Shown here piece after piece: positions 1 through 10,900 of a stretch of 64,000 nucleotides of DNA. The notes beneath the pieces are model-generated. The model made no database searches. It was not told the origin of the DNA and saw only the letters and a program-made list of their open reading frames with translations. Within the stretch, counting starts at the first letter, position 1; every line of letters begins with the position of its first letter. The stretch lies in contig OZ022501.1 in NCBI GenBank assembly GCA_963989385.1, positions 20,918,102-20,982,101 on the forward strand, given 5' to 3'. The DNA is from Ctena decussata. Its lineage: Eukaryota > Mollusca > Bivalvia > Lucinida > Lucinidae. The translations under genes and the position numbers were made by a program.

Positions 1-439
1 TAACACCATCTGGTTTCCATCATTAAAGAAGGACATCCGTGCCATTGAAAACGTACAAAGAAGACTTACAAGATTGCTCCCAGAGCTTTCTCATCTCAGT
101 TATGAAGAACGGTTACGAGCATTAAATCTTACAACTCTCCACTACAGAAGATATCGAATGGACATGATACAGGTCTTCAAAATAGTAAACAACATAGACG
201 ATGTAAAAATGGAAGGACTTTTTGAGTACTCAGATTTAAACACACGTGGTCATAGTAAGAAACTGAATAAGCCAAGGGCTGTAAAATCATATAGAATGAA
301 TTAATTTAGTGTAAAAGTTATAGATAGATGGAATTATTTGACTGAGGATATGGTTTACTCATCTACAGTTCTTAGTTTTAAGACCATGTATGATAGATAC
401 ATGGGGGATCAGAAGTATCAAACTGGAGATATCTACTAA
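1..439 (+). pseudogene. Non-LTR retrotransposon reverse transcriptase, C-terminal remnant
   Basis: The frame open from position 2 encodes a typical tail of a Jockey/CR1-type endonuclease-reverse transcriptase polyprotein. It has the IENVQRR-like helix near position 45, the LSYEERLRALNL block near 95, the R(Y)RMDMIQVFKIVNN block near 155, and after that the FSV.VIDRWN..T ending. An in-frame TAA at 302-304 interrupts it, then the frame resumes and stops at TAA 437-439. The part upstream of position 1 lies outside the window. It is a dead LINE fragment. Family assignment beyond 'non-LTR, Jockey/CR1-like' is not secure. Confidence 0.8.
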
Positions 440-839
440 TGGAGACATGCATATTATATTGTGCGAGTAGTATAATGCCAACCAAATAACATTACAATTA
501 CGAACTTTAACATAGCACTGGAAGTTAGTTTTAAATTGATTGCTAAGAAGAGATGTAGAAGACAAGTCGACAGGACTTAAATGATTCTACTACAACAAAG
601 TTACAAGTAGGCCTACTCGAGTACAGTGTCTATTCACCGGAGGATAGGCTGAAATGTTCTGTGACCTATGATCGTCATATTACATAGAACAGCCAAGAAT
701 AGTTTTACATCCTTTTAACAGTAGTTCAGTCACATTTTGGCGACTGGAGGAAAAATGTGTGAGTGTGTGTGTGGAAGGTGGGGGGGGGGGGGGGGGGGGG
801 AGTTTATGAAGGGCTGTGTGTGTGGGTGCAATGGAGGCT
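440..839. other. Non-coding stretch with a poly-G run
   Basis: No gene is seen. A run of about 21 G lies at 780-800. It may be an assembly or sequencing weak point. Confidence 0.6.
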
Positions 840-1130
840 TATTGGCAGTTGAAAAGATGTACGCCTCCAGCGGGTCTCGAGCCCGGAATTACTAGACCAG
901 CAGGCCAGAGCTTAACCTATTGTGCTACCGGGAGGAGCGGCTGTAGTGTAGTGGATAACACTCCGGACTACCAATCCAGGGGTCGCAAGTTCGATCCCCC
1001 GCTTCTCCGGTCTTTCGGATGAGACTTTAAACCGAGGTCCCGTCTCCATATGGTGGGACGTTAAACCCGAGTTCACTCACTCACTCACTGTGCTACCGGG
1101 GCTCCTTGAGCAGCCAAGAAAGTCTTGTAA
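840..1130 (-). mobile_element. tRNA-derived SINE head (minus strand), split by a second SINE
   Basis: Read on the minus strand, the sequence GAGCCCCGGTAGCACAATAGG begins a tRNA-like head with a box A (TAGCACAATAGG). A box B (GGCTCGAGACCC) lies near 858-872. The head is interrupted by the plus-strand SINE at 933-1088. The same head type (GAGCCCCGGTAGC) recurs at 15,600 on the plus strand. Confidence 0.6.
933..1088 (+). mobile_element. tRNA-derived SINE inserted in another SINE
   Basis: The tRNA-like head begins GGAGCGGCTGTAGTG. It has box A TAGTGTAGTGG and box B AGTTCGATCCC, followed by a body with CTTTCGGATGAGACTTTAAA and a CACT-repeat tail. It is flanked by the 12 bp direct repeat TGTGCTACCGGG (921-932 and 1089-1100), which duplicates the host SINE. 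This is a clear insertion. Confidence 0.8.
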
Positions 1131-4100
1131 TTTAGGTAAGCCTAATAGGGTGCCATCTAAAGTATACGTGTACACGAGTGATTTATTCATCCCATCCACT
1201 TCCCTAATTCCATCTACTTTCTGTAGCTTAACGATTGAAGCGCGGGCCTGCTAAGCTAGCAGTCATTGTCGAATCTCAATTTCTGAACGCAGAATTCTTT
1301 TATCAGAAACGTGGTGCCATTGCACACAGTCTTTCAAAATCATCTATGCCTTGCCGCATGACTAAAGAAATGTTTAAAGGGCCATAAAAATACAATCATG
1401 CCATTAACCCTCTTCATTTCACAGTCTGCCATCTAAATTTTAATTTTCGGTGCTATAAAATATGTTTATGCCCATTTTGTGATGAAATTGCTATTGGTTT
1501 GGTATGTGATTTTTCGAACCATAAAACATTGAGCAAAATGATGCTCAATGCTTACAATCAGCTATTCTTAACTCTCTCCGGCTTCGCCCTCGAGAATTTA
1601 AAATATTTTGCGATTTGCACTTCAACAGCATGTATCAACCAGCGATTACTCACTGGTAAAAAATATATATCTTAACTAGTACAACATGTATATGATACAT
1701 TTTTTCACATTTGTACACTCTTTCTCTTCCGAAAATGGTGATGTCGCTAATGCATAATAAATTACTTAGACTAGCGCAAGTCTGATAGTGAAAAGGTTAC
1801 CGTTAATAGAAAAAGAATTAACTTTTTTTTCTTCTTTTTTTTCTGGCCAGTCTATAAAACTTGAATCTGCTCCTTTTCTGATATATACATTAGAGAGAAC
1901 TTAAAAAAAATTCGACCAAGCTTCGAATCAAAACGTAGCAAAATTAGGCGCTCAGGGAAGAGATTTCTCATTTAGCTATGTATGTAAGAAATACATCATT
2001 GTAATCAGTGGAATAATAGCTTTCAGCTCATACGTTATAACAGACTCGAAAATGTTAATTTATATATGTTATTTAGGTCCAAAAACGAAGATTCGCGGAA
2101 TTTGAATAAATTGTGTTAAGAAACTTATGGTTTATAGTTCTAAAGAAAACTATGTGCTGAGATGCAAGAAACTTCTCATTGACGCATTTCTATAATTTTT
2201 ATACCAGATTAAAGAGCTTGAAATGCTCTTTCGTGCTAGACGTTATAATTTAATGTCGGAAAATATATTAAATAAGAAAATGAAAATTATTTATGCATGG
2301 CCGTCGGAATAGGGGCGGCAGGGGCGGCGCCGCCCCAATATTTTCGGCAATGATAGATTTTCAAAATACATCATTTTCCGCCAAAATTTTTTTCGGCAAT
2401 AATAGGTTTTCAAAATGCGTAACTTCCATTCGATATCAGATATTGGACACTTTCACACCTCGCCGTTTTCATAACAGGTGGTAAACCTACGGGCTTAAAG
2501 GATTAAAAAGATAAAACATTGAGATTATGAGGGCATTGTATATGCTTTATCTATATTGGCTTTATCTGACACCATCATTTGAGCCGCAAAGTAGCTGTGC
2601 GCCACACCAAATACTCTTATCAGACTGGAAATTCGCCCTAATGACTATGATTCAGAGTCTTTGCTGCGGCGGCGCACATGCCAATCTGTTGTTTTGTCGT
2701 GTCATGGCTAAAATTATTTTTACGGCAGTTACTTTTGAGAGGTCGATGGTTTAACATGGTTAAGGTTATCCTTATATCTTTGTTTCCTTCATAAACTGGC
2801 ATAAATGCTGAAAAAGCAAACTTAACATATATACGGTATTCAATATTAAAACAGGATATCCCAAATTATTTAATAAGATGCAGGTGGATGCGTATGCCAA
2901 TATAAAAAACAACTCTTGGCATACGCACCCAGCTGCAGCTTCTTAAATTTGTACATGACCTCTATCACCCAAAAGAAACGGGAGACGTCTCTCTTGTTCT
3001 TAATGTGAGCCGTTTAACCCTCATTTACCATGCTAATACGGATTAAAGAACAATTCATCCCCTGCATACCCCATCCCTACACTCCCCAAACAATCTCTAC
3101 AGAACCACGACCCCTCATCAAAACTGCCTCCTGGAGGCAGCCCCAGTGACAGACCACAACTAGCAGTATGAGCGTTCCTAGATAAACCCAGAACCCCAGT
3201 ACCAAAACAACAATCCTGGTAGATTCCCGTGTACTTCCTTCAATCCGAACGCTACAGCCACGTCGAGTACGCAGTGACCTCTATCTACGAGTCACAGAAC
3301 CACCTGAGCTGATAAATCATATGTGAATTAATCTAAACAAGATCCCAGGCAGCAGCATCCAGAAACATCTCTGTGTACTCGTAAACCACATGGCATGACC
3401 TCTATCACCCTAAAGAAACCCTCTTTAGGGCGGCTCCAATGAGGGGAGAATTCATATGGTACATCATATAACATGCAACATGACGAAACTAGACCAGCTC
3501 AGCCCTCAGATAACACTTGCTTCTTGCTGTGACTATGAATGGCTATATAAAAAAGAAAACAACTAGCAGAGCATGCTGACTAGCAGCCGAATACGAGAAA
3601 AGCACCGGGAGACATCTCTCTAAGCCCCAAACAATCCCACTAGAGTCACAAGCCGCGACCCCGCCCCCACACCCCTCACTGGAACCGCTTTGCCTAGGCA
3701 TGCACCTCCTATGAGAAACCAAGAACCCATGCAGACAAACCTATCCTGGTCTTTCACCGATTACTTTCCCCTACCGGCAAAGACAAGTCACCACTTCATA
3801 CACATAGTATGAAGTAGCGATTTCCAAAGCTTAAAATAATCCGCCTCCCCAATGTCAAAATCGTTCCGACGCCCTTGTTATGAGCTTCTTAACATTTCCC
3901 TATTAAACTGAGAACCATATACACTATACAGGTTACTGCTTATCTCCGGCCCTCTCGGAGATCATCGGACAATCATGGCCCGTAACTATAACGAGAATTC
4001 TTCCCTATGGCTAATACATGTGACTTATTAAGTTCAGTTTAAAAGCTAAATGGTAAAAATTTAATAACATCATATAATAACATAAAAAAAATTTAATGAG

Positions 4101-4291
4101 ATAAATCTAATCTCAGTTTGTTGAAGAACCCTCTCGGAGATTATCGGAAAATCCCGTAACTATAACGAGAATTCTTCCCTATGCCTGCAATGTGTGTCCC
4201 AGTAGTAAGAACTGCAGGATATTATAACTATTATACTGATCTCAAACTCTCAAAAGTAGACTTTGTAAATATAAAAAGTCGGTACTTTGTT
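1131..4291. other. Intergenic DNA with old repeat debris
   Basis: No convincing coding exon or RNA gene is seen. A G/C-rich repeat fragment lies near 2,295-2,345. The 2,940-4,170 part contains diverged internal duplications: CTCTATCACCC.AAAGAAAC near 2,960 and 3,400, CGGGAGAC.TCTCTC near 2,990 and 3,608, and a block ending ACGAGAATTCTTCCCTATG near 4,010 and 4,180. These suggest an old repetitive element. Confidence 0.5.
4270..4276 (+). promoter_or_regulatory. TATA-like box upstream of 5S-like sequence
   Basis: TATAAAA lies 22 bp before the first base of the 5S-like sequence. A TATA-like element at about -25 is common upstream of invertebrate 5S genes. Confidence 0.35.
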
Positions 4292-4410
4292 GTCTACGGC
4301 CATATCACGTTGAACACCAATTCTCGTCCGATCACCGAAGTTAAGCAACGTCGAGCCCGGATAGTATTTGGATGGGGGATCCTCTGGGAATACCGGGTGC
4401 TACAGAGTTT
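4292..4410 (+). rRNA. 5S rRNA-like sequence, degenerate
   Basis: The sequence starts GTCTACGGCCATATCACG and carries the 5S internal promoter region (GATCACCGAAGTTAAGCAAC). It ends in GGGAATACCGGGTGCTACAG, followed by a short T-run terminator. It is about 119 nt long, as expected for 5S. Compared with the animal 5S consensus it has a 2-nt shortfall and changes near ACACCAATTCTC and an altered GGGGGATCCTCTGGG, and its 3' end no longer pairs perfectly with the 5' end. It is a 5S pseudogene, a dispersed variant, or a 5S-derived SINE head; I saw no second copy in the window. Confidence 0.65.
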
Positions 4411-5248
4411 TGTCTGCTTGTCTTGATTTATTCTGCTTTTCTTTATTTATTTTCTAGTTTTATTTTTTTTCTTTGATGTAGTTTTTCCCCCAATACATGT
4501 ATTTCTAAGCTGAGCGAAGGAAAATACGTATCTGTCAACGTGAAAGACCTTTTGATATATTCTACCGTTTACCTTCTACTGTGCACTGTCTACTCGCTCT
4601 TCTTTTTGGAGAATGCTGAAAGAAGTGCACGCTGTTCGCGGTTTTCTGTATACTATTTACTGTCCAATGAAGTGTCTACTGTCTGTCTACTGCATCCTGG
4701 ACACTTTTAGTGCGGCCTGTCTGCTACAACATAGACGTGGTGCAAGCACAGAGGCATGGGTACAAGGTCGCAGCATGTGCGCCTGTTTAAGCGCATCAGG
4801 ACTCTACAATGATTTACCTTCAACCAAAGTGGAGTCGCACAAACTGATGGAACCCACATAAGCACCATAGTAAGCTGCACTTTATGGGGGTTGAACCCTG
4901 GTGGCCCGTAGGAATAATAAATGCATGTCAAAATTTCCATGATGCGCTTACTTATATTTAAGCAGTAAAGCACACACGCAGACACATCTAATAATCTGTA
5001 CATTTAAGTTCTGCAATAGTTAAAAAAAATACTAAATAAATTAGAAAGGCAGTTATGACATTTTTTCTTGTCAATTTTAGTTTTGTATGATCGAAATGCA
5101 GAATTTATCATGTTTGGCCATTTGCACAAATTTTGGCATTATTTCTTTTCCCTACCGAATTGCTTCCTTCGTCTGAAGATCGATGTTCATGAAACATGGA
5201 CCTAGAATATTTAGTCGTGACTGTGGACAGACTTCCAATAACATTATT
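4411..5248. other. No gene seen
   Basis: AT-rich sequence with short chance reading frames only. Nothing recognisable is present. Confidence 0.5.
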
Positions 5249-7800
5249 ATACCCCCGCTAACTATGTTTGTGGGGGGTATACTGTTTTGACGTTGTCCTT
5301 CTGTCCGTCCGTCCGCAACACTTTAAATTTGCTCCGATTTGTTTCAAATTCTATCCATGGATGCAGCATAAGAAAATAGTTGATACGTATTTTTCAGTTT
5401 TTCCTGGAAGGTGTTTATTGCAGAGTTATGCCCCTTTATATTTTCCGTAGAAAAAGTTTGTTATCGCAACTCCTCTTAGATGGTTTGACGGATTTTCTTG
5501 AAATTAAGTATGTGAACAGATATTGGTATGAAGATCTGCATTAGGGTTTTGATTTTAAATTCTGCCCCTTTTTGCCTGAGTTATGCCCCTTTTTGATAAT
5601 TTTTGCCCTATTTTATAGGGCTTTTGCACTAAATTTGCTCCAATTTGTTTCAAATTTTGTCCATTGATGCAGCATAAGAAAATAGTTAATATAGTCTGGT
5701 CTCATGGTTCCATGGTACCAGGGTAAATTGGATCTGGCTTTATTATGAAACTTAAACCATTTGCTGGGCCTTGATATTACTATATTGATAAAGTAGGGGG
5801 GTGCTACTTTGTACTACAAAATAATCTATAAGATAATTAGGATAAATATCTGAATAAATATCAAATAAAGTAAAAAAATTGGAAATTGTGGTTTCTCAAC
5901 TTTTCCAGCCACCACCAGTACTATACAATTGTTGATATTTAAAGTCAGTGATAATTCTTAATTCAACTTTTACTATTGAATGGTTCAACATACCCTTCCC
6001 TTAAAAATGCAAATAGAAATTACAGCTTGAATGTATGCTAACTTATTTTTGGAGTGATTGATATATGGGCTGCCATTAAGCCTTAAAACTGAAAATAGCA
6101 CAAATTTACACAAATAATTTTGATAGGAAATAAGCAATCTGGCTGCAACTGTTCCAACATTCCTTTCTCTTCTGAATACCTTTAAAGTTACTCTTACAAA
6201 TAATTCTTTCTTGGTGAAACTACATTATAAGATAGCCACACAGTCCAAATAAATATCATACACCTTATGTCAAAATGGAGAAAATTTTAAATATGCCTTT
6301 TCCAGATTTCAAATGGTCAAAAACGAAAATTTTAAAAGTTTTTATGAGTTCCAATAAGACTGATAATAACCATTAATATCTTGCCTGAAACAGTGTGAGA
6401 TATTAACAGTTTTTATCATGTAAGCTTTACAATATTGATAGTTTTCTGTTTGCCATGGTATCATGAGAATGTATTCTGACAGGAAAATAGATAGCATGAC
6501 TTTGTTTGAGTCCTGCTTGTAAATAATAACAGGATTTATGTGAACATTAAACTTTATTATAACTTAGAACATGGTTTGTTGAAAATACTATTGTGCATCA
6601 ATCAATGCAGTGTTGCATACAGCATGTGTTGTCTCACTTTAAACATTAAGTACCATGGTACCATGGAATTCCTGGCTACGTATTTTTCAGTTTTTCATGG
6701 AAGGTTTTTATTGCGGAGTTATGCCCCTTTGTATTTTCCGTAGAAAAAATTTGTTATCGCAACTCCTCTTAGATGGTTTGACGGATTTTCTTGAAATTAA
6801 GTATGTGGACAGATATTGGTATGAAGATGTGCATTAGGGTTTTGATTTTAAATTCTGCTCCTTTTTGCCTGAGTTATGCCCCTTTTTGATAAATTTTGCC
6901 CTATTTTATAGGGCTTTTGCACTAAATTTGCTCCAATTTGTTTCAAATTTTGTCCATTGCTGCAGCATAAGAAAATAGTGGATACATATTTTTTCAAATT
7001 TTCCTGGAAGGTTTTTATTGCAGAGTTATGCCCCTTTGTATTTTTCGTGAAATAAGTTTGTTATCACAACTCCTCCAAGATGGTTGACGGAGTTTCTTGA
7101 AATTAAATATGTGAACAGATATTGGTATGAAGATGTGCATTAGGGTTTTGATTTTAAATTCTGCCCCTTTTTGCCTGAGTTATGCCCCCTTTTGATAATT
7201 TTTGCCCTATTTTATAGGGTTTTTGCCTTTTTCGCCTCCATTTTTTTTCACATTGGGTTAATAGATGCAGCATATGGAAAGAGCTGATACATATTGTTCA
7301 GTTTTTCGGAAAAGTTTTCCTGCTGAGTTATGTCCCTTTGGAGTTTTCGTGAGAAGAGTTTGTTACCGCTACTACTGCAAGACCATTTGACGGATTTTCT
7401 TGAAATTAAGTATGCGAACACATATTGGTATGAAGATGTGCATTAACCCTTTTTGCATGAGTTATGCCCCTTTTTATATGTTTTGTCCTTATTTGAAGTT
7501 TTTATCGGCCATTTTCACTTCCATTTTATTCAGATTTAATGCACAGATACAGTAGAAGGAAAGAGTTGGCACATATTGCTCTGTTTTTCTCAAAAGGGTT
7601 TTCCAGCTTTGTTGTGCCCCTTTGTAGTCTTGGAAAACAGAGTTTGTTGTCGCTACTTCTCCTAAACCGTTTGACTGATATTAAATATGTGAAGACATAT
7701 TGGTATATAGATGTGCACTTGAGTTGTCATAACATGTATGCTGTGTAAATGTAAAACTTAAATGACAAGCTGCATGCCTAACTGTTAAACGCGGGGGTAT
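5249..7800. mobile_element. Element with 10-bp inverted ends and tandem ~310-bp units
   Basis: The ends are ATACCCCCGC (5249) and GCGGGGGTAT (ending 7800). Between them lie about five diverged units of roughly 310 bp, each with GCAGCATAAGAAAATAGT, GAGTTATGCCCCTTT and GACGGATTTTCTTGAAATTAAGTATG. The head includes CTGTCCGTCCGTCCG. There is no coding capacity: the short frames inside are translations of the repeat. It is interrupted by a 983 bp insertion at 5694-6676. It is probably a non-autonomous DNA element. Confidence 0.7.
5694..6676. mobile_element. Non-autonomous insertion at a TA site inside the tandem element
   Basis: The repeat unit reads AATAGTTAATA before the insertion and resumes TACGTATTTTTCAG after it, consistent with insertion at TA. 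The ends are imperfect inverted copies: TAGTCTGG..TTCCATGGTACCA on the left, and TAGCCAGGAATTCCATGGTACC read inward from the right. The interior (about 980 bp) has no open frame of note. Confidence 0.55.
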
Positions 7801-7893
7801 TTAGTAAGCCATGCTTACTGCCACCTCTAGTTTTTTTCTGATATCTGATAGAAAGCAGAACTCACGGATAAGATCATAACATTGATATATACT
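7801..7893. other. Short non-coding spacer
   Basis: Nothing recognisable. Confidence 0.4.
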
Positions 7894-8112
7894 ACCCAGC
7901 TGACACACAACGTTATAATGACGACGCATTGACGTCGACGCAACCAGATGACATCGCATCGACGTTATTCTGACGCCATGTGCCCGCTGGGAAATACTTG
8001 ACTGCCCAGTAGGCACAAGACGTTGAAGTGACGTAGTATTGACGTCGATGCGGCATGGTGGCGTCGCATCGATCCAATTTCGACATCATTACGACGTCAT
8101 GTGCCTGCTGGG
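7894..8112. repeat. CpG/ACGT-rich palindromic repeat with GCCTGCTGGG end
   Basis: The element is bounded by CCCAGC..ACAACGTT and ..GTCATGTGCCTGCTGGG, with an internal CCCGCTGGG/CCCAGTAGG junction near 7,983-8,010. It is full of GACGTC and ATTGACGTCGA motifs. Shorter or interrupted relatives lie at 31,780-31,840 and around 49,430-49,960. It looks like a MITE or fold-back repeat. Confidence 0.55.
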
Positions 8113-8349
8113 TGTCTTGTAATGCTGTTCAAACAATTTGCACCGTTTTAATGTACCCTCTCTATTGGGACACCTTAAAATTACTGTAATTATTCTAAAA
8201 TTGAACAGGTGCTTATACTAGCCGACATTTTGTCAAAAATACTGACAGTATATGGCGCATTACACATTTTGATCTGATTCTAAAGTAATTTCTCAGATAC
8301 ATCTTTCCCAAAATATAGGATTACTGCGGCAATTGTTTGTTTATCTTGC

Positions 8350-9609
8350 AAATCTTGGGTTACATCATTGATTTTCAAGGGTAAGTCATATTTGCACGTG
8401 CATTTTATGCTCATCTATTGTGTTTCAAGAACGTTATGAGCCTTGTCCGGGCAAAATATGTTTGACGCTATAGTGGTTATCAAGGTAAGTCTATGCAACT
8501 GCGTAGTCTGTCAGAGTAAGAGCAGTGCACCTTTTGATTCCCAGAAAGCATACTAATTGCGCCTACCCTGTTCTGGTTGTGCTAGTGTACAGACTGATAT
8601 GGACATGGGTGTTTTGCTTATACCATAAGTCTGATTTTATCACGACACGACTCAGATAGCCTGCGCAAGGCAAAAAGTGTTGTCAGCCCATACTGTTTGC
8701 AGTGAAATATGTATGTATACGCAACCAGGAGGTACAAAGATATGTCTACGCTCATGTGTAGTCTACCCTGTTCTGATTGTGCATGTGTCTAGTCTAGACA
8801 CGCGTGATTTGCGTATGGCATAAGACTGGTTTTACCAAGACACGAGGTATGCGCATTGAAAAATGTGTTTCACCCCATCTTGGTAAAAGTGAATGCAGTC
8901 CCATTAGTGTCATTTCTTTTTGCACTCTTTACGGCGCTCCAGTGTATGATGCTCAAGATTGTTTATACATGTTGTGAACGCATAAATGGTACCACAGACT
9001 GGTCTGATTCTTCTCGTCCCATGTGGCAATTTACTGAGGGTGTGGCTCTTGGGTTACATCATCGATAATCAAGATAATCCAGGGTCGGTCATATTTGCAC
9101 GTGCATTTTATGCTCATCTCTTTTGTTGAAAGTTATGAGCCTTTCCGGTCAAAATATGTTTGACGCTTTTAGCAAACAGTGGGTACCAAGATAAGTCTAC
9201 ACAACGGCGTAGTCTGTCGGAGTAAGTGTAGTGCACCGTTTGATTCACAGAAGGCGTACTTATTGCGCTTACCCTGTTCTGATTGTGCTAGTGCATAGAC
9301 TAGTCTGGACATAGGTATTTTGCATATACCATGAGGCTTATTTTATCACGACACGACTCAAATGGCCTGCGCAAGGAAAAATTGTTCAGCCCATAATGTT
9401 TGCAGTGAAATATGCTATTATACGCTACCAGGAGATACCAAGATATGTCTACGCTCATGTGTAGTCTACCCTGTTCTGATTGCGCATGCGTCTAGTCTAG
9501 ACACGCGTGATTTGCGTATGGCATAAGACTGGTTTTATCATGACACGAGGTATGCCCAAGGAAAAATGTGTTTCACCCAATCTTGGTACAAGCGAATGCA
9601 GTCCCATTA
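8350..9609. repeat. Tandem duplication, period ~697 bp, about 1.8 copies
   Basis: CTTGGGTTACATCAT opens copy one near 8,354 and copy two near 9,051. The following sequence (TTGCACGTGCATTTTATGCTC, AAAATATGTTTGACGCT, and so on) is matched with moderate divergence until GAATGCAGTCCCATTAGT near 8,890 and 9,593. Inside each copy ACCCTGTTCTG.TTGTGC recurs at about 200 bp spacing (8,568; 8,765; 9,268; 9,468), so there is a smaller nested period. No coding sequence is seen. Confidence 0.75.
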
Positions 9610-10369
9610 GTAGACTAGCGCTAGTCTAATAGTGAAAAGCTTATGTTATTATTGTTCGCCCTCCGGTACTAAAATTGTCGTAAGTTGTGCAGCAGTAGCC
9701 GTATTCGTAGCGGGGCATGATTGCCTACGCATACAGCTGCAAAAACACAGTAGCTCTATTCGTGCGCACAGAGCTAACGGAATAGCTGTATTCGAAGGTA
9801 GACCTTTTCGGTACAACATACTCTCTTGGAGAATTGCTGCAAAAATTGGAACAACACCATGAAATTACAAAATCGGGTATATTGTGGATTCAGAAGGAAG
9901 TCATTCGACTTAAACTACTGTGATTAAATGCGATTTTAAAATCAAATTCAAACTTCAATTCCTTGCTCAGTTGTTACCAATTTTAGTAAGAAATAGAATA
10001 AGCTAGAACCAAATGGCAGGATTCTCGATAACTTCATACATATGTCACCGATAATCCTATCATTCGGCTGCAACCTCCTTTCATCAAACTTCACTATAAG
10101 AATAAAATAAAAAAAAATTAAAAAAAATCCCAGTTCACAGCTTCTGAAGATTTGTTTGTCGGCCATTACCTCTGGTTCGCCTTTTAGGACGCCGGTGATA
10201 TTTATCTTCTAGGAAGCTGTCCAATCATGTTCAATTCTGTCACTTGTTACGTTTGCCCTGATCACTGGAACGACAATATGTATAATATGGAATTAAATAA
10301 CTTGAGAATGAAAATCTGAAATTTCTATTGAAAAAATTTCAGTTTGAAATGTCATTTAAATTTTAGTTG
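9610..10369. other. No gene seen
   Basis: It begins with the palindrome GACTAGCGCTAGTC (about 9613) followed by TAATAGTGAAAAG. A near copy of this motif is at about 1,770. The remainder is unremarkable AT-rich sequence. Confidence 0.45.
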
Positions 10370-10618
10370 GTTGGTTGTTTTGGGTTTAACGGCCCTTTGA
10401 GACAGTATTTTAATCTATATCGGGCCGTCTCCCAAAGACAGGGAGAAAGAAGAGAGAAATGATAGACCAGAGAAAAAATGTTCAAACAACCCCCACCCAC
10501 ACCTACTGCAAGCACAGTAGGCCCTTGCCCTACTATTATCTAAATCAGTAGGACGCCCCGGAACTAGAAGTTATACCCAGCACCATCGCACCACTCAACC
10601 GCCCCTATTGTCATTTAA
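10370..10618. repeat. Interspersed repeat with CAAGCACAGTAGGC..CAGCACCATCGC motif
   Basis: The sequence contains ATCGGGCCGTCTCCCA.AGA, CTACTGCAAGCACAGTAGGC, GGACGCCCCGG and CCCAGCACCATCGC in this order. The same ordered motifs occur at 37,200-37,330 and 51,600-52,060, where the repeat is split by a SINE. The family is not identified. Confidence 0.6.
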
Positions 10619-10900
10619 AAATCGGCGGAGCATGGCAAACACTGTATGCCATGCTCCGATACCAATGACATTATATATGTGTTACCGTAGCAATTTAGAG
10701 TTCATATTGATGTCCAAGTGACGTCATCGAGACGTCATTCTCACATGTTTTGATGCCAAAGTAACAACATCGAGATGTCATTCTCCCACGGTACTAAGCA
10801 TATTAGTTTGTAATTCCATAGTTGCTATGGTAACATCTATGGCGTCATCTCATTTTTAATTCGAGAGAAGCATGGCATACATTGTATGCCATGCTCCTCT
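10619..10900. repeat. Pair of hairpins sharing GCATGGCA..TATGCCATGC
   Basis: Two near-perfect inverted repeats lie about 240 bp apart: GGAGCATGGC..GCCATGCTCC at about 10,626-10,657 and GAGAGAAGCATGGC..GCCATGCTCCTCTC at about 10,862-10,899. The paired arrangement suggests the two ends of one fold-back element. Confidence 0.5.

Noticed and set aside
933..1010. Genuine tRNA gene on the plus strand
   Set aside because: The T stem does not pair, and it is followed by a SINE body and flanked by a target duplication.
5268..7748. Several short frames ending in LLRSYAPLYFP or similar
   Set aside because: They are translations of the 310 bp repeat unit, not genes.
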